This document shows, piece by piece, positions 1-7,539 of a DNA stretch of 40,090 bases (position 1 is the first letter of the stretch; the number at the start of each line of letters is the position of its first letter). The DNA comes from an uncultured Clostridia bacterium (GTDB lineage: Bacteria > Bacillota > Clostridia > Oscillospirales > Butyricicoccaceae), in contig CAJUJQ010000012.1 of NCBI GenBank assembly GCA_910586575.1, positions 1 through 40,090 of the forward strand, given 5' to 3'. The position numbers and the translations under genes are program-made. The notes under the pieces are model-generated. The model saw only the letters and a program-made list of their open reading frames with translations, did no database searches and had not been told where the DNA came from.

Positions 1-9
1 TGATTGGAG

Positions 10-43
10 GTGACTGGAGTTCAGACGTGTGCTCTTCCGATCT
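10..43 (+). other. Illumina TruSeq adapter remnant (artefact)
   Basis: These 34 bases match the Illumina TruSeq read-2/index adapter exactly as I know it, from GTGACTGGAGTTC through to GCTCTTCCGATCT. Genomic sequence probably begins at base 44. Bases 1-9 are likely index or adapter-derived as well, although they do not fit the standard primer cleanly. Any reading frame crossing this segment is meaningless. Confidence 0.97.
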
Positions 44-499
44 AAAACCCTCCGTTTTTTTGTTTTGGCGGTGTGTTTATTGTTAATCCTATCTTATCAT
101 TTGCGGCATGGGGATTCTTGCACATGGTTGCAGTTTTTTTGCACTATTTTCTTGATTTCCAAACAGGCCTGCGGTTCATTCTATCGGAATGCCAATGAAA
201 GCGGCACGTGCTTCTGACTGCGCCCGCGAAAGACAAACCCTTCGCTTCCCGTCAAGAGGAGCGGCCGCGTCCGGGCCGCTCCCCAAATGAAAAAAAAACG
301 GAGGCTTATGGAGCCTCTCCTTTTTGCCGGCTGGTTTCAATTATAATTTCCGAAAAATGGAATCTTGCCGGAATTTTTGCGCGGTGCGCAGGGACTGGCA
401 GACACGGCAGATATTACATTCATAACGTCCTTTTTGCGGGATACAATACTATCAGCAAAACCCCAAAAAACAAATTTGAATGTAAGGAGAAATGAAATT
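44..499. other. Gene-free region upstream of the SASP gene
   Basis: I see no convincing gene here. The region holds a bidirectional terminator at 290-325 and the leader of the SASP gene. A weak sigma-G-like pair, TTCATA at 419-424 and AATACTA at 445-451, lies upstream of the SASP start. Its spacer is 20 bp, longer than the usual 17-18, so a forespore promoter is suggested rather than shown. The gene to the left is cut off by the contig end. Confidence 0.5.
290..325. terminator. Bidirectional intrinsic terminator
   Basis: The hairpin GAGGCT-tatgg-AGCCTC spans 301-317. It is preceded by a run of nine A (290-298) and followed by TCCTTTTT, so it has a U-tract on either strand. A second GC-rich hairpin at about 260-281 lies just upstream. 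Confidence 0.7.
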
Positions 500-715
500 A
501 TGGCTAACTCTAATAATGGTTCTAACAAGGGCATGGTACCGGAAGCGCGCGCAGCAATGGACCGCTTTAAGATGGAGGCGGCGAACGAAGTCGGCGTAAA
601 CCTCAAGGAAGGCTATAACGGCGACCTGACCTCCCGTCAGGCGGGTTCTGTCGGCGGCCAGATGGTTAAGAAGATGATCGAAGCCTACGAGGAGAAGCTG
701 GCATCCCAGGGCTAA
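500..715 (+). CDS. Alpha/beta-type small acid-soluble spore protein (SASP)
   Basis: This is a 71-residue protein of the alpha/beta SASP family. These proteins coat and protect DNA in the dormant spore and are degraded by the GPR protease at germination. The family core is clear: an N-terminal helix (PEARAAMDRFKMEAANEVGV, residues 14-33) carrying the Glu-Val-Gly stretch near the usual GPR site, then NLKEGYNGDLTSRQAGSVGG (34-53), then a basic/acidic C-terminal helix. The length is typical. The ATG at 500 was chosen because AAGGAG lies 10 bases upstream and the family match begins there. Expression in the forespore is expected; only a weak sigma-G-like promoter is visible. The gene appears monocistronic, with a hairpin terminator at 815-845. 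Confidence 0.96.
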   Translation: MANSNNGSNKGMVPEARAAMDRFKMEAANEVGVNLKEGYNGDLTSRQAGSVGGQMVKKMIEAYEEKLASQG

Positions 716-814
716 TGGCAGCGGCTCCCGGCAGCCGCCGGGGGTAAGGAAAGCAGGACGGAGACATCAGAGCGTCGTTTGCGCGGCGTTCTGAAGCCTC
801 CGGCGTTTGGGTGA

Positions 815-845
815 GGGCTGTCCCGGAAGCGGGACGGCCCTTCTT
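815..845 (+). terminator. Intrinsic terminator after the SASP gene
   Basis: The stem GGGCTGTCCCG / CGGGACGGCCC (815-840, one internal G-U pair) is followed by TTCTT. The U-tract is short but in the right orientation for the SASP transcript, and it sits just before the convergent radical SAM gene. Confidence 0.65.
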
Positions 846-858
846 AACATATGCAGTA

Positions 859-2772
859 TTATCTTTTTTTCTTCGCTTTTGCCCAGCCTTTGGGCTTGGA
901 GGGGGTGTGTTTTGCGGAGGGCGCACCCCGCTTTGCGGAAGCGCTATCTTTCGCGGACTGTTTGGCAGGGGCCCAGCCAGGGGGCGGCTTTACCAAACAG
1001 CCTTTCCCATAGCCAATTAAATCCTCCCTTCCCGCTTCGCGGAGCGCTTCCAGCACCAGCTGGCGCTTGTCCGGCCTTCGCCATTGCAGCAGCGCCCGCT
1101 GCATTGCTTTTTCGCGGGGCGTTTTGGCGACATAGACCGGCTTCATGGTGCGCGGGTCAAGCCCGGTGTAATACATCGCGGTGGACAATGTGCCCGGGGT
1201 AGGATAAAAATCCTGCACCTGCTCGGGCATGTAGCCGACCGACTGCAAATAACAGGCAAGCTTTACCGCGTCCCGCAGTGTCGAGCCGGGGTGCGAGGAC
1301 ATCAGATAAGGAACCAGATATTGCCTGCGCCCAAGTTTTTCGTTGATACGGGTATAGCGCGCCCGGAATTCCTCATAAACAGAGAAGGCCGGTTTTCCCA
1401 TATAATAGAGGACATTATCGCTCATATGCTCGGGAGCAACCTTGAGCTGTCCGGAAATATGATGTTTCACCAATTCCGTAAAAAAGGTGTCGTCCCTTTC
1501 CGCCATCATATAATCATACCGCAGGCCGGAGCGCACGAACACTTTTTTAATCCCCGGCAGGGCGCGCAGCTTACGCAGCAGCGCGAGATAATCGCGATGG
1601 TCGGCTTCGAGCCGTGGGCAGGCGCTGGGGAACAGGCAGCGGCGGTCGGTGCATAAACCATGCTTCTCCTGCTTTTTGCAGGAGGGATGCCGAAAATTGG
1701 CGGTCGGCCCGCCGACGTCATGAATATACCCTTTGAACCCCGGCATTTGGACAATCTGTTCGGCCTCCCGCATCACCGAATCATGGCTGCGGGACGAGAT
1801 ATAGCGCCCCTGATGAAACGCCAGCGCACAGAAATTGCATGCGCCAAAACAGCCCCGGTTATGGATAATGGAAAACTGTACCTCGGCAATGGCGGGTACG
1901 CCGCCCAGCGCTTCATAGGAAGGGTGATAATTCCGGGTATACGGCAGCCCGTAGACGCGGTCCATTTCCTCCGTCGTCAGCGGAAGCGCGGGCGGGTTCT
2001 GCACGAGGGTGCGCTTGCCGTGGCGCTGCAAGACGGCTTTGCCGGCCACATGGTCGGCGTTGTCATATTGCAGCTTTACCGCGCGGGCATAGTCCGCCTT
2101 GCCGGCACAGACCGCTTCATAAGCGGGACATTCCGCCGTGGGAAACGGCACATCCGGCGTCTGCGCCAGATAAGCGGTGCCGCGCACGCCGCGCAGAACA
2201 TCCGGCCCGGTTTTCCCGGCTTTCAGGTTGTTAGCAAGCTCTACAACCGAGTGCTCTCCCATACCGTACATCAGCCCGTCCGCCCCCGAGGAAACCAGGA
2301 TGGAAGGCATCACCTGATCCGACCAATAATCATAATGGGCGAAGCGGCGCAGCGACGCTTCCAACCCGCCAAGATACACGGGCAGTCCGGGAAAGGCGCG
2401 CCTTGCCAGCATCGCGTAAACGGTTGCGGCACGGTCGGGGCGCTTGCCGCCGACACCGCCGGGGGTGTAAGCGTCATCGTGGCGGCGCTTTTTGGCGGCG
2501 GTGTAGTGCGCCACCATGGAATCAAGATTCCCGGCATTGACGAGCACGGCATACCGGGGCCGCCCCATTTCCAGGAAATCCCGCTCGTCGCGGAAATCCG
2601 GCTGGGAAAGGATGGAAACGCGGTAACCGGCAGCTTCCAGCACGCGGGAAATGACCGCCGTGCCGAAAGAGGGGTGGTCGATGTAAGCGTCGCCGGTCAC
2701 CAGCAAAAAATCACAGTAGAACCAGCCGCGTTCTTCCATCTCCGCACGGCTGACAGGTAAAAATCCACTCAT
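859..2772 (-). CDS. ygiQ: YgiQ family radical SAM protein
   Basis: This 637-residue protein matches the YgiQ family (UPF0313), radical SAM enzymes whose substrate is not established. It has the N-terminal family domain (FLLVTGDAYIDHPSFG near residue 23, then VYLGGLEASLRRFAHYDYWS). The radical SAM core carries a CX3CX2C cluster at Cys308, Cys312 and Cys315, the three ligands of the [4Fe-4S] cluster that reductively cleaves SAM. An APEHMSD motif follows further on. The C-terminal 45 residues form a Lys/Ala/Ser-rich tail that is probably disordered. The start lies downstream of a purine stretch (GGAAAGGG). It is the last gene of a minus-strand run and follows the HEPN gene by 77 nt. Family is certain, function open. 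Confidence 0.95.
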   Translation of the reverse strand: MSGFLPVSRAEMEERGWFYCDFLLVTGDAYIDHPSFGTAVISRVLEAAGYRVSILSQPDFRDERDFLEMGRPRYAVLVNAGNLDSMVAHYTAAKKRRHDDAYTPGGVGGKRPDRAATVYAMLARRAFPGLPVYLGGLEASLRRFAHYDYWSDQVMPSILVSSGADGLMYGMGEHSVVELANNLKAGKTGPDVLRGVRGTAYLAQTPDVPFPTAECPAYEAVCAGKADYARAVKLQYDNADHVAGKAVLQRHGKRTLVQNPPALPLTTEEMDRVYGLPYTRNYHPSYEALGGVPAIAEVQFSIIHNRGCFGACNFCALAFHQGRYISSRSHDSVMREAEQIVQMPGFKGYIHDVGGPTANFRHPSCKKQEKHGLCTDRRCLFPSACPRLEADHRDYLALLRKLRALPGIKKVFVRSGLRYDYMMAERDDTFFTELVKHHISGQLKVAPEHMSDNVLYYMGKPAFSVYEEFRARYTRINEKLGRRQYLVPYLMSSHPGSTLRDAVKLACYLQSVGYMPEQVQDFYPTPGTLSTAMYYTGLDPRTMKPVYVAKTPREKAMQRALLQWRRPDKRQLVLEALREAGREDLIGYGKGCLVKPPPGWAPAKQSAKDSASAKRGAPSAKHTPSKPKGWAKAKKKR

Positions 2773-2786
2773 AAGCGGCCCTTTCC

Positions 2787-2819
2787 ACCTGACCGGAAGC
2801 CAATGGTTTCCGAACAGGC
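2787..2819. repeat. Small hairpin related to the 26.5-kb palindromic element
   Basis: ACCTGACCGGAAGCCA (2787-2802) and TGGTTTCCGAACAGGC (2804-2819) pair with few mismatches. The right arm shares the exact 15-mer TGGTTTCCGAACAGG with 26664-26678, the end of a larger palindromic element. It lies in the gap between the HEPN and YgiQ genes. It may be a minimal copy of a short repeated extragenic palindrome. Confidence 0.5.
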
Positions 2820-2849
2820 TGATGATATGCCCGAAGCGGGCAAAGCTTT

Positions 2850-3287
2850 TTACAGCTGTACCCGCTCCGGTTTGTCTCCTTCATAAAGCTCCTGGCGGAT
2901 GGAGGCGAACATATCCTCCGCCATATTGAGATACCGGCGGACCATGTGCTCGTCAATTTCCAGCGGCAGGTCGGTCGGGTAACGGGTTTCTATGTACAGG
3001 TTGTTCAGCGCGGCGCTTTCTTCCAGGTAGCCCTCGAGAAAAGCTTCCACCAGCGCCGCCTGACGGCATAAATACGTGAGGTTGTGCCCGTCAAAATGCC
3101 GCCCCGTACGGTACAGCAGAAATCCCTTGAGCGCTTTTTCAATCGCCTGCTGGCAGTGGAACGCGATATTGCAGGGGTCGCCCCCCCAGGTCAGCAGCAC
3201 CCGCGCCGACTGCAAATCACACAGCGCCTTGTCCAGCCATTTGTAATAATAGACACTGTCTCGTCCGCCTTTACGGCGCCGGCTCAT
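2850..3287 (-). CDS. HEPN domain protein
   Basis: This 145-residue protein is an all-alpha HEPN (PF05168-type) domain. The conserved block CQQAIEKALKGFLLYRTGRH is followed by FDGHNLTYL, which supplies an Arg-X4-His arrangement (RHFDGH) resembling the HEPN catalytic motif. I chose the ATG at 3287 because GGGAGGG precedes it at normal spacing. It overlaps the upstream nucleotidyltransferase-like gene by 17 nt, so the two are translationally coupled. HEPN proteins paired with a minimal nucleotidyltransferase (MNT) are commonly toxin-antitoxin modules, in which MNT AMPylates the HEPN RNase. Here the partner looks catalytically degenerate, so a toxin role is uncertain. Confidence 0.85.
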   Translation of the reverse strand: MSRRRKGGRDSVYYYKWLDKALCDLQSARVLLTWGGDPCNIAFHCQQAIEKALKGFLLYRTGRHFDGHNLTYLCRQAALVEAFLEGYLEESAALNNLYIETRYPTDLPLEIDEHMVRRYLNMAEDMFASIRQELYEGDKPERVQL

Positions 3288-3570
3288 AAATAACCCTCCC
3301 CCGACGCCCGATCCACGCGGCATAGCTGCTCGGGTCTTTCAGCAGCTCCGTCCATTCGTCATGCGTGTACAACGTCAGATTCACCGATACATTGCTCTCG
3401 ATTGCGAGATACAGCCGCTGCATCAGCGCGTTCTTGTCCTCGCACTCCGGCACCACAATGCAAAAGCTCAATGATTTCAGCTTGTCATTGGTGAGCGTGC
3501 GCTTTTCCGCATACAAAATGACACGCTCGGGCGCGCAGACGCGCAGGATTTGCTCGACAGATTTTTCCAT
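3271..3570 (-). CDS. Degenerate minimal nucleotidyltransferase-like partner of HEPN
   Basis: This is a 99-residue protein directly ahead of, and overlapping, the HEPN gene. Position, length and the pattern VERI-LY followed by a strand of hydrophobics recall the MNT domain. However, where MNTs carry the GSxxxG...SDxD active site, this protein reads ERVILYAEKRTLTNDKLKSL then SFCIVVPE, so neither the Gly-Ser loop nor the paired aspartates are present. The ATG at 3570 is preferred because AAAGGAGG lies 9 nt upstream; an earlier in-frame TTG would sit on the ribosome binding site itself. What is seen is a HEPN-coupled small alpha/beta protein. That it descends from an MNT is inference; it may now be only a binding partner or antitoxin scaffold. 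Confidence 0.6.
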   Translation of the reverse strand: MEKSVEQILRVCAPERVILYAEKRTLTNDKLKSLSFCIVVPECEDKNALMQRLYLAIESNVSVNLTLYTHDEWTELLKDPSSYAAWIGRRGRVIYEPAP

Positions 3571-3625
3571 AAGGTTCAACCTCCTTTACATCGGTTTTGC
3601 GTTTATATCTATTTTTGCCCCGGCT

Positions 3626-4375
3626 TTAGGGATTGTATTCCGGCATCGGCGACAGGATTGCCGCACCCTCGAAGCGCGTCTTGCCGTCCGCCTCGCCGAA
3701 CACGTATCGCACGCCGTCCTCTTCCCCGGTCAGCACGCGCAGCCGGTCGCCGAAGCGGCTTTCCGCCGTGTAATTCACCTGAAGCGCGGAAACGAACTGC
3801 CCGCCCAGGTTCAGGTCAAGGCCGTCTGACAAAATATCCACAATCTTGACATTGTTGACATGGTTGTTGACATCCAGATCGGAATAGCACACCGGGTGGA
3901 TATGGTGCTCGCGCAGGGCGGCGCAGGCCAGCTTGCCGGGAATCATCGCCGCGCTCGGTGTCAGCGCCAGATACTTTTCCGCCTGTGCGATGGCGGTCGG
4001 GCGGATAATCCGATGGGTTTCCTGGTCGAGCACCACCCAGGAGGAAATGGCCGCGCCGACCGGCTCCCCCTCCACCAGGAAGCGGAAGGAGCGCAGCCAG
4101 GACGCCCCCTTAATACCCGCGCACCAGGTCTGGACGGTCAGCTTTTCGTAGGGCAGCAGCGGGCGCGCCAGCTCGGTTTTCATACGGGAGAGCACCCACA
4201 GGGCGGAAATATCCTCCCTGCCAATGCCGATATGATAGGCGTGCACGGTCGCCGCGTCCTGCGCCAGCTCAAAGACGGCGGACGGGCGGGCAACCCCGCG
4301 GTTGTCAATCTGCCCGAAATGGATCTCATAGGTTTTTTCAAAATGGTCAATGGGTTTCAAGGTTTCAAGCTGCAA
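3626..4375 (-). CDS. Acyl-ACP thioesterase
   Basis: This 249-residue double-hotdog protein is of the acyl-ACP thioesterase family (PF01643), which releases free fatty acids from acyl carrier protein in the cytoplasm. The first hotdog begins KTYEIHFGQIDNRGVARPSA. The second contains YSDLDVNNHVNNVKIVDIL, the family's Asn/His active-site segment (compare D-x-N-x-H-V-N-N in relatives). The likely start is TTG at 4375, with AGGAGG 8 nt upstream; no ATG fits. It begins 27 nt after the exported GH-like gene stops and is followed 55 nt later by the MNT/HEPN pair, so these genes are probably co-transcribed. No neighbouring lipid gene clarifies which acyl chain is cut. Confidence 0.92.
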   Translation of the reverse strand: MQLETLKPIDHFEKTYEIHFGQIDNRGVARPSAVFELAQDAATVHAYHIGIGREDISALWVLSRMKTELARPLLPYEKLTVQTWCAGIKGASWLRSFRFLVEGEPVGAAISSWVVLDQETHRIIRPTAIAQAEKYLALTPSAAMIPGKLACAALREHHIHPVCYSDLDVNNHVNNVKIVDILSDGLDLNLGGQFVSALQVNYTAESRFGDRLRVLTGEEDGVRYVFGEADGKTRFEGAAILSPMPEYNP

Positions 4376-4402
4376 GGGAAAGACCTCCTGATAAACCGAC
4401 CC

Positions 4403-5704
4403 TTATTCATGCGTCACCGAATAAAGGAACAGGGAAAAAATATCAAATAATGTACCCGCGTCCACGCCGGGCTCTTTTTCGGGCTGCTCCGACGGGGTGC
4501 CGGGCTGTACGGGAGCGTCCGGGACCGTCGCGAAGTGGCGCTTCACCGCGTCGGACAGCGCCTGCGAATTAGCAACCGAGCCATAGCGGAAATGCACCGT
4601 CCCCGCAGCCTTGCCCGTAGTGTCAATCATTTTCATCTGGCGGACAATCTCATCCGAGCCGTACCAGACGCTTTCGGTGTCGGCCGCCTCGGCGGAGCGG
4701 TAATCGGCAATGCCGATATAGAGCTTCACGCCGGTATTCTGCACCGCCTCGTTCCACCAGTCGAGCAGGATTTCAAAATTCGCGGCTTCAAAGCCGATTT
4801 CCCAATAAACCTGTGGGCAAATGTAATCAACAAGGCCATGCTCTACCCAATACAGGGTGTCGGCGTAGGACTGCGCGTAAGAGGAATGCCCGTTGGTATC
4901 GCTGCCGCGCGGGTTGTCGCGGGCGTTGTCCCAGATGCCGCTCGGGCTGATGCCGAAGGAGATGTCCGGGTCGGCGGCGTGCAGCTTCCGGTCGAGCGCG
5001 GAAACCAAAAGGTTGACGTTATTGCGCCGCCAGTCCCCGAGGTCCGTAAACCCTCCGGGATTGTCCGCAAAGCTTTTGCTGTCGTCAAAGTCCTTCTCCG
5101 GGTAAAAGTAGTCGTCCAGGTGGATGCCGTCCACGTCGTAGTTTTCGACAATCTCGACCGCGCCCGCAACAACCATATCGCGCACCGCCTCAACCGACGG
5201 GTCGTAATAATAGTTTTCCTTATATTTGACGACCCATTCCGGATGCTTGCGGGCGGGGTTGTCGTCGGAAACCGCTTCCCATTCGGATTCACCGGCGCGG
5301 GTGATCCGGTAGGGGTTCACCCAGGCGTGCAGCTCCATGCCGCGCTTGTGCGCACCCTCCACCCAGTAAGCCAGCGGGTCGAAGTTTTTCTCGGGCGCGG
5401 TCCCCTGTCTGCCGGTCAAATAGCGGCTCCACGGATAAATTTCGGACGGATAGAACGCGTCCGAGGCCGGGCGCACCTGTAAAAACACCGTATTGAATCC
5501 AAGGTCGGCGCATTTGTCAAGGATGGTGTCCGCCTCGGCGCGCAGCGTGGACGCGCTGACCGTCCCGGCGGAGGGGTAGTCCAAATTATAGATCGAGGAA
5601 ACCCAAACGCCGCGCATCTGCAAATCCGCCGGTACCGGGACGGCCCCCGCAAAGGGAACCATAAGGGCAAGCAGCAGCAATGCTGCAAGAAGTCGTTTTC
5701 GCAT
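4403..5704 (-). CDS. Exported GHL10-type glycoside hydrolase-like protein
   Basis: This 433-residue exported protein has a signal peptide (MRKRLLAALLLLALMVPFAG, no lipobox Cys) and one family-10-like glycosyl hydrolase domain (GHL10, PF02638-type). Family landmarks are MRGVWVSSIYNLDYPS, FNTVFLQVRPASDAFYPS, ELHAWVNPYRI, YDVDGIHLDDYFYP and VDYICPQVYWE; the acidic residues on these strand ends line the barrel. Relatives act on cell-wall or extracellular polysaccharide, but the substrate is unknown. A Pro/Glu-rich segment (PDAPVQPGTPSEQPEKEP) and a hydrophobic end (LFDIFSLFLYSV) follow the barrel. The ATG at 5704 has AAGGAG upstream and starts exactly at the signal peptide; earlier in-frame starts lack both. 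Confidence 0.92.
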   Translation of the reverse strand: MRKRLLAALLLLALMVPFAGAVPVPADLQMRGVWVSSIYNLDYPSAGTVSASTLRAEADTILDKCADLGFNTVFLQVRPASDAFYPSEIYPWSRYLTGRQGTAPEKNFDPLAYWVEGAHKRGMELHAWVNPYRITRAGESEWEAVSDDNPARKHPEWVVKYKENYYYDPSVEAVRDMVVAGAVEIVENYDVDGIHLDDYFYPEKDFDDSKSFADNPGGFTDLGDWRRNNVNLLVSALDRKLHAADPDISFGISPSGIWDNARDNPRGSDTNGHSSYAQSYADTLYWVEHGLVDYICPQVYWEIGFEAANFEILLDWWNEAVQNTGVKLYIGIADYRSAEAADTESVWYGSDEIVRQMKMIDTTGKAAGTVHFRYGSVANSQALSDAVKRHFATVPDAPVQPGTPSEQPEKEPGVDAGTLFDIFSLFLYSVTHE

Positions 5705-5796
5705 AGGAAAAATTCTCCTTTCCAAGAGAGGATAAATTTGCGGTAGGATATCATTTATGGTAACACGAACGGCGGAAAAACGCAAGTCCTTGAAAG

Positions 5797-5829
5797 ACAA
5801 AACCCGCCCGCCGGAAAGACGACGGACGG
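5797..5829 (-). terminator. Intrinsic terminator after the pRiA4b-like gene
   Basis: On the minus strand CCGTCCGTC pairs with GGCGGGCGG (two G-U pairs), followed by GTTTTGTC. It lies 12 nt past the stop of the upstream gene and separates it from the GH-like operon. Confidence 0.65.
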
Positions 5830-5841
5830 ATATTGGAAATA

Positions 5842-6534
5842 TTATCCCTCATAAATGCCCTTGAAAAAGCGCGGCCCGCGTTTCAGGTCGCGGTTTTTCT
5901 GTTCCAGGTCAAAGTCGCCCAAGTCGAGCGTATCGCACCCCAGCCATTCGACAAGCTCGTCATACGCGTCCCCTTCGCCCTCCTGAAGGGCCTCGCTTAA
6001 ATCGTAAAGGCCGCCGACACCGCCGCAGTCCTCAACAATGCCGTAGCCCTCCCCGGCCAGCACGCGGGGCAGCTCTTTCGCGGGCAGCGCCTTGTCAATC
6101 ACAATTTCTTCCAGGCGGACGGCAACCTCCCAGCTGTCGCCGAAATCGTACTCGAACAGCATCTGGTCGCCGGGATGGGGCAGCAGTTCCTTGATCTTGA
6201 ACGCCGTAGCGTCCTCCGGCTTGTCACCTTCGCCGTCACCATAGCCCGCGAAACTGAAAATATCTTCGTGGGGGACTTCGAACCGGCGCTCGCGCGGGCC
6301 GAACGCCTTCACGTTGCTGCTGTCCGTGCCGGAGGATTTCAGGAATACTTTGAGGTTTTCCTCCACCGGGACGGTCGCCGCGAACATATGGTTCCCCTGC
6401 ATTTCATACAGTGTCATCAGGATATAACACAATTTTGCGATGGTCGTGTTCGCCGGTGCCTGGAAACGGCGCCAGATTTTCGGATTGTAATCCCAAAGCT
6501 CACAGTAAAATTGATAAATTGGCTGTGTTGCCAT
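5842..6534 (-). CDS. Plasmid pRiA4b ORF-3 family protein
   Basis: This 230-residue protein matches the pRiA4b ORF-3-like family (PF07929) of unknown function. Hallmarks are YQFYCELWDYNPKIWRRFQ at the N-terminus, TIAKLCYILMTLYEMQGNHM, and the family's most conserved segment FEYDFGDSWEVAVRLEEI (about residue 127-144), followed by an acidic glycine-rich part. The ATG at 6534 was chosen because AAGGGGGA precedes it and the family begins at YQFYCEL. It is transcribed alone, ends in a terminator, and is divergent from the tetR gene. I see no feature that assigns a reaction. It is not near any plasmid or phage gene here. Confidence 0.9.
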   Translation of the reverse strand: MATQPIYQFYCELWDYNPKIWRRFQAPANTTIAKLCYILMTLYEMQGNHMFAATVPVEENLKVFLKSSGTDSSNVKAFGPRERRFEVPHEDIFSFAGYGDGEGDKPEDATAFKIKELLPHPGDQMLFEYDFGDSWEVAVRLEEIVIDKALPAKELPRVLAGEGYGIVEDCGGVGGLYDLSEALQEGEGDAYDELVEWLGCDTLDLGDFDLEQKNRDLKRGPRFFKGIYEG

Positions 6535-6678
6535 ATGGAGTTCCCCCTTTAGAATCATGCGTCAGCACTTTGTCATACTCAGTATACCATATCTTTTTCC
6601 TGATTACGATACACATATCAAAATTTCCCATAAATTTTTCACAAATGCATCCGCAACGAAAATTTTACAAATACCCGA

Positions 6679-6708
6679 TTGACAGAACAGTCAAGTGGAT
6701 GCTATAAT
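6679..6708 (+). promoter_or_regulatory. Sigma-A promoter of tetR with embedded inverted repeat
   Basis: TTGACA (6679-6684) and a perfect TATAAT (6703-6708) are 18 bp apart. The -35 box lies inside an inverted repeat TTGAC-agaaca-GTCAA (6679-6694), and an 8-bp palindrome AACATGTT (6715-6722) sits at the expected start of transcription. Both are plausible TetR operator half-sites, giving autoregulation. Confidence 0.8.
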
Positions 6709-6743
6709 AATTTGAACATGTTAAAGAAAGCGAGGGAGGACGT

Positions 6744-7382
6744 GTGCAGAATGCGGACGCAAGACAGCGCATCCTGAACAGCGCAAAGGCAATTTTCCTG
6801 GAGCAGGGTTATAAAAAAACGACCATCCGGCAGATTGTGCGCCGTTCCGGCCTGCTGATTGGAAGCATTTACCATTTCTTTGAAAACAAGGAGGATATCT
6901 TCCAGCAGCTGTTTTTCGATATTTTTGACCGCTGCGACGCGCTCATCTGCCGCCGGTTCGGCTCGTCGGCAGACCCGCCGACGCGGCTGGCGCTGATGTG
7001 CGCCACGATGCTCCACGCGGCGGATCTGGATGAGAATATCTGTGAGCTTTACGGCGAACTGCTGTCGCTGCACAGCTCCGCCGAGCACCACGGGCAGCAT
7101 CTGGCGGACTGGCTAAGCGCCAACATGACGCGGGAGCTGGCAGGGCAAAACGAATCCGAAGTCTTTGCGCGCGCGCTGGCCGTCGGCGGCGTGCTGCGCG
7201 GGCTGCTGGCGAACCGCTATTACCGCCACCGCCTGCCGGTTTCTGACCTGACGCGGGTGATGGCCGAATCGACGTTTGCCATCCTTGGCATCGCGCAGGG
7301 GCGGGCGGCGGAGGCCTCCGAGCGGGTGTCCTCCATGCAGGATGAACTGATCGCAATCGCAAAGTCGCTGATTGCCTACTAA
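6744..7382 (+). CDS. TetR/AcrR family transcriptional regulator
   Basis: This 212-residue regulator has an N-terminal TetR helix-turn-helix: QRILNSAKAIFLEQGYKKTT followed by IRQIVRRSGLLIGSIYHFFE (residues about 8-47), with the conserved G-x-Y-x-H-F end. The remaining 150 residues form the variable ligand-binding and dimer domain, and no ligand can be read from them. The GTG at 6744 is used; GGGAGGA ends only three bases before it, and no better in-frame start exists. The promoter is strong and carries inverted repeats. The MMPL exporter and surface protein follow on the same strand after a 157-nt gap with its own features, so TetR is the likely repressor of that export cassette. Confidence 0.93.
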   Translation: MQNADARQRILNSAKAIFLEQGYKKTTIRQIVRRSGLLIGSIYHFFENKEDIFQQLFFDIFDRCDALICRRFGSSADPPTRLALMCATMLHAADLDENICELYGELLSLHSSAEHHGQHLADWLSANMTRELAGQNESEVFARALAVGGVLRGLLANRYYRHRLPVSDLTRVMAESTFAILGIAQGRAAEASERVSSMQDELIAIAKSLIAY

Positions 7383-7423
7383 AACAGGCTCACGCCTGCC
7401 AGGGGAACCGGGCGCAGTATGGG

Positions 7424-7465
7424 AAGATGCAAGCGATTGTCGCAAGTTATTTTTGAACGGTTCCT
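7424..7465 (+). repeat. Intergenic repeat, copy A (pair with 19118-19159)
   Basis: This 42-base stretch matches 19118-19159 at 36 positions, and all six differences are transitions. It lies between tetR and the MMPL gene. The second copy carries a perfect 10-bp inverted repeat around its loop; this copy has largely lost it. It looks like a decayed extragenic element. Confidence 0.6.
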
Positions 7466-7539
7466 AACCTTGATATGCGGCAGGTTTCCAGCGGATATAT
7501 ATGAAAGATACCTTGATTCAAGAAAGGGGTTGTTTAGAT

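Noticed and set aside
29..217. 62-codon open frame at the left edge
   Set aside because: It begins inside adapter sequence and has no homology I can recognise.
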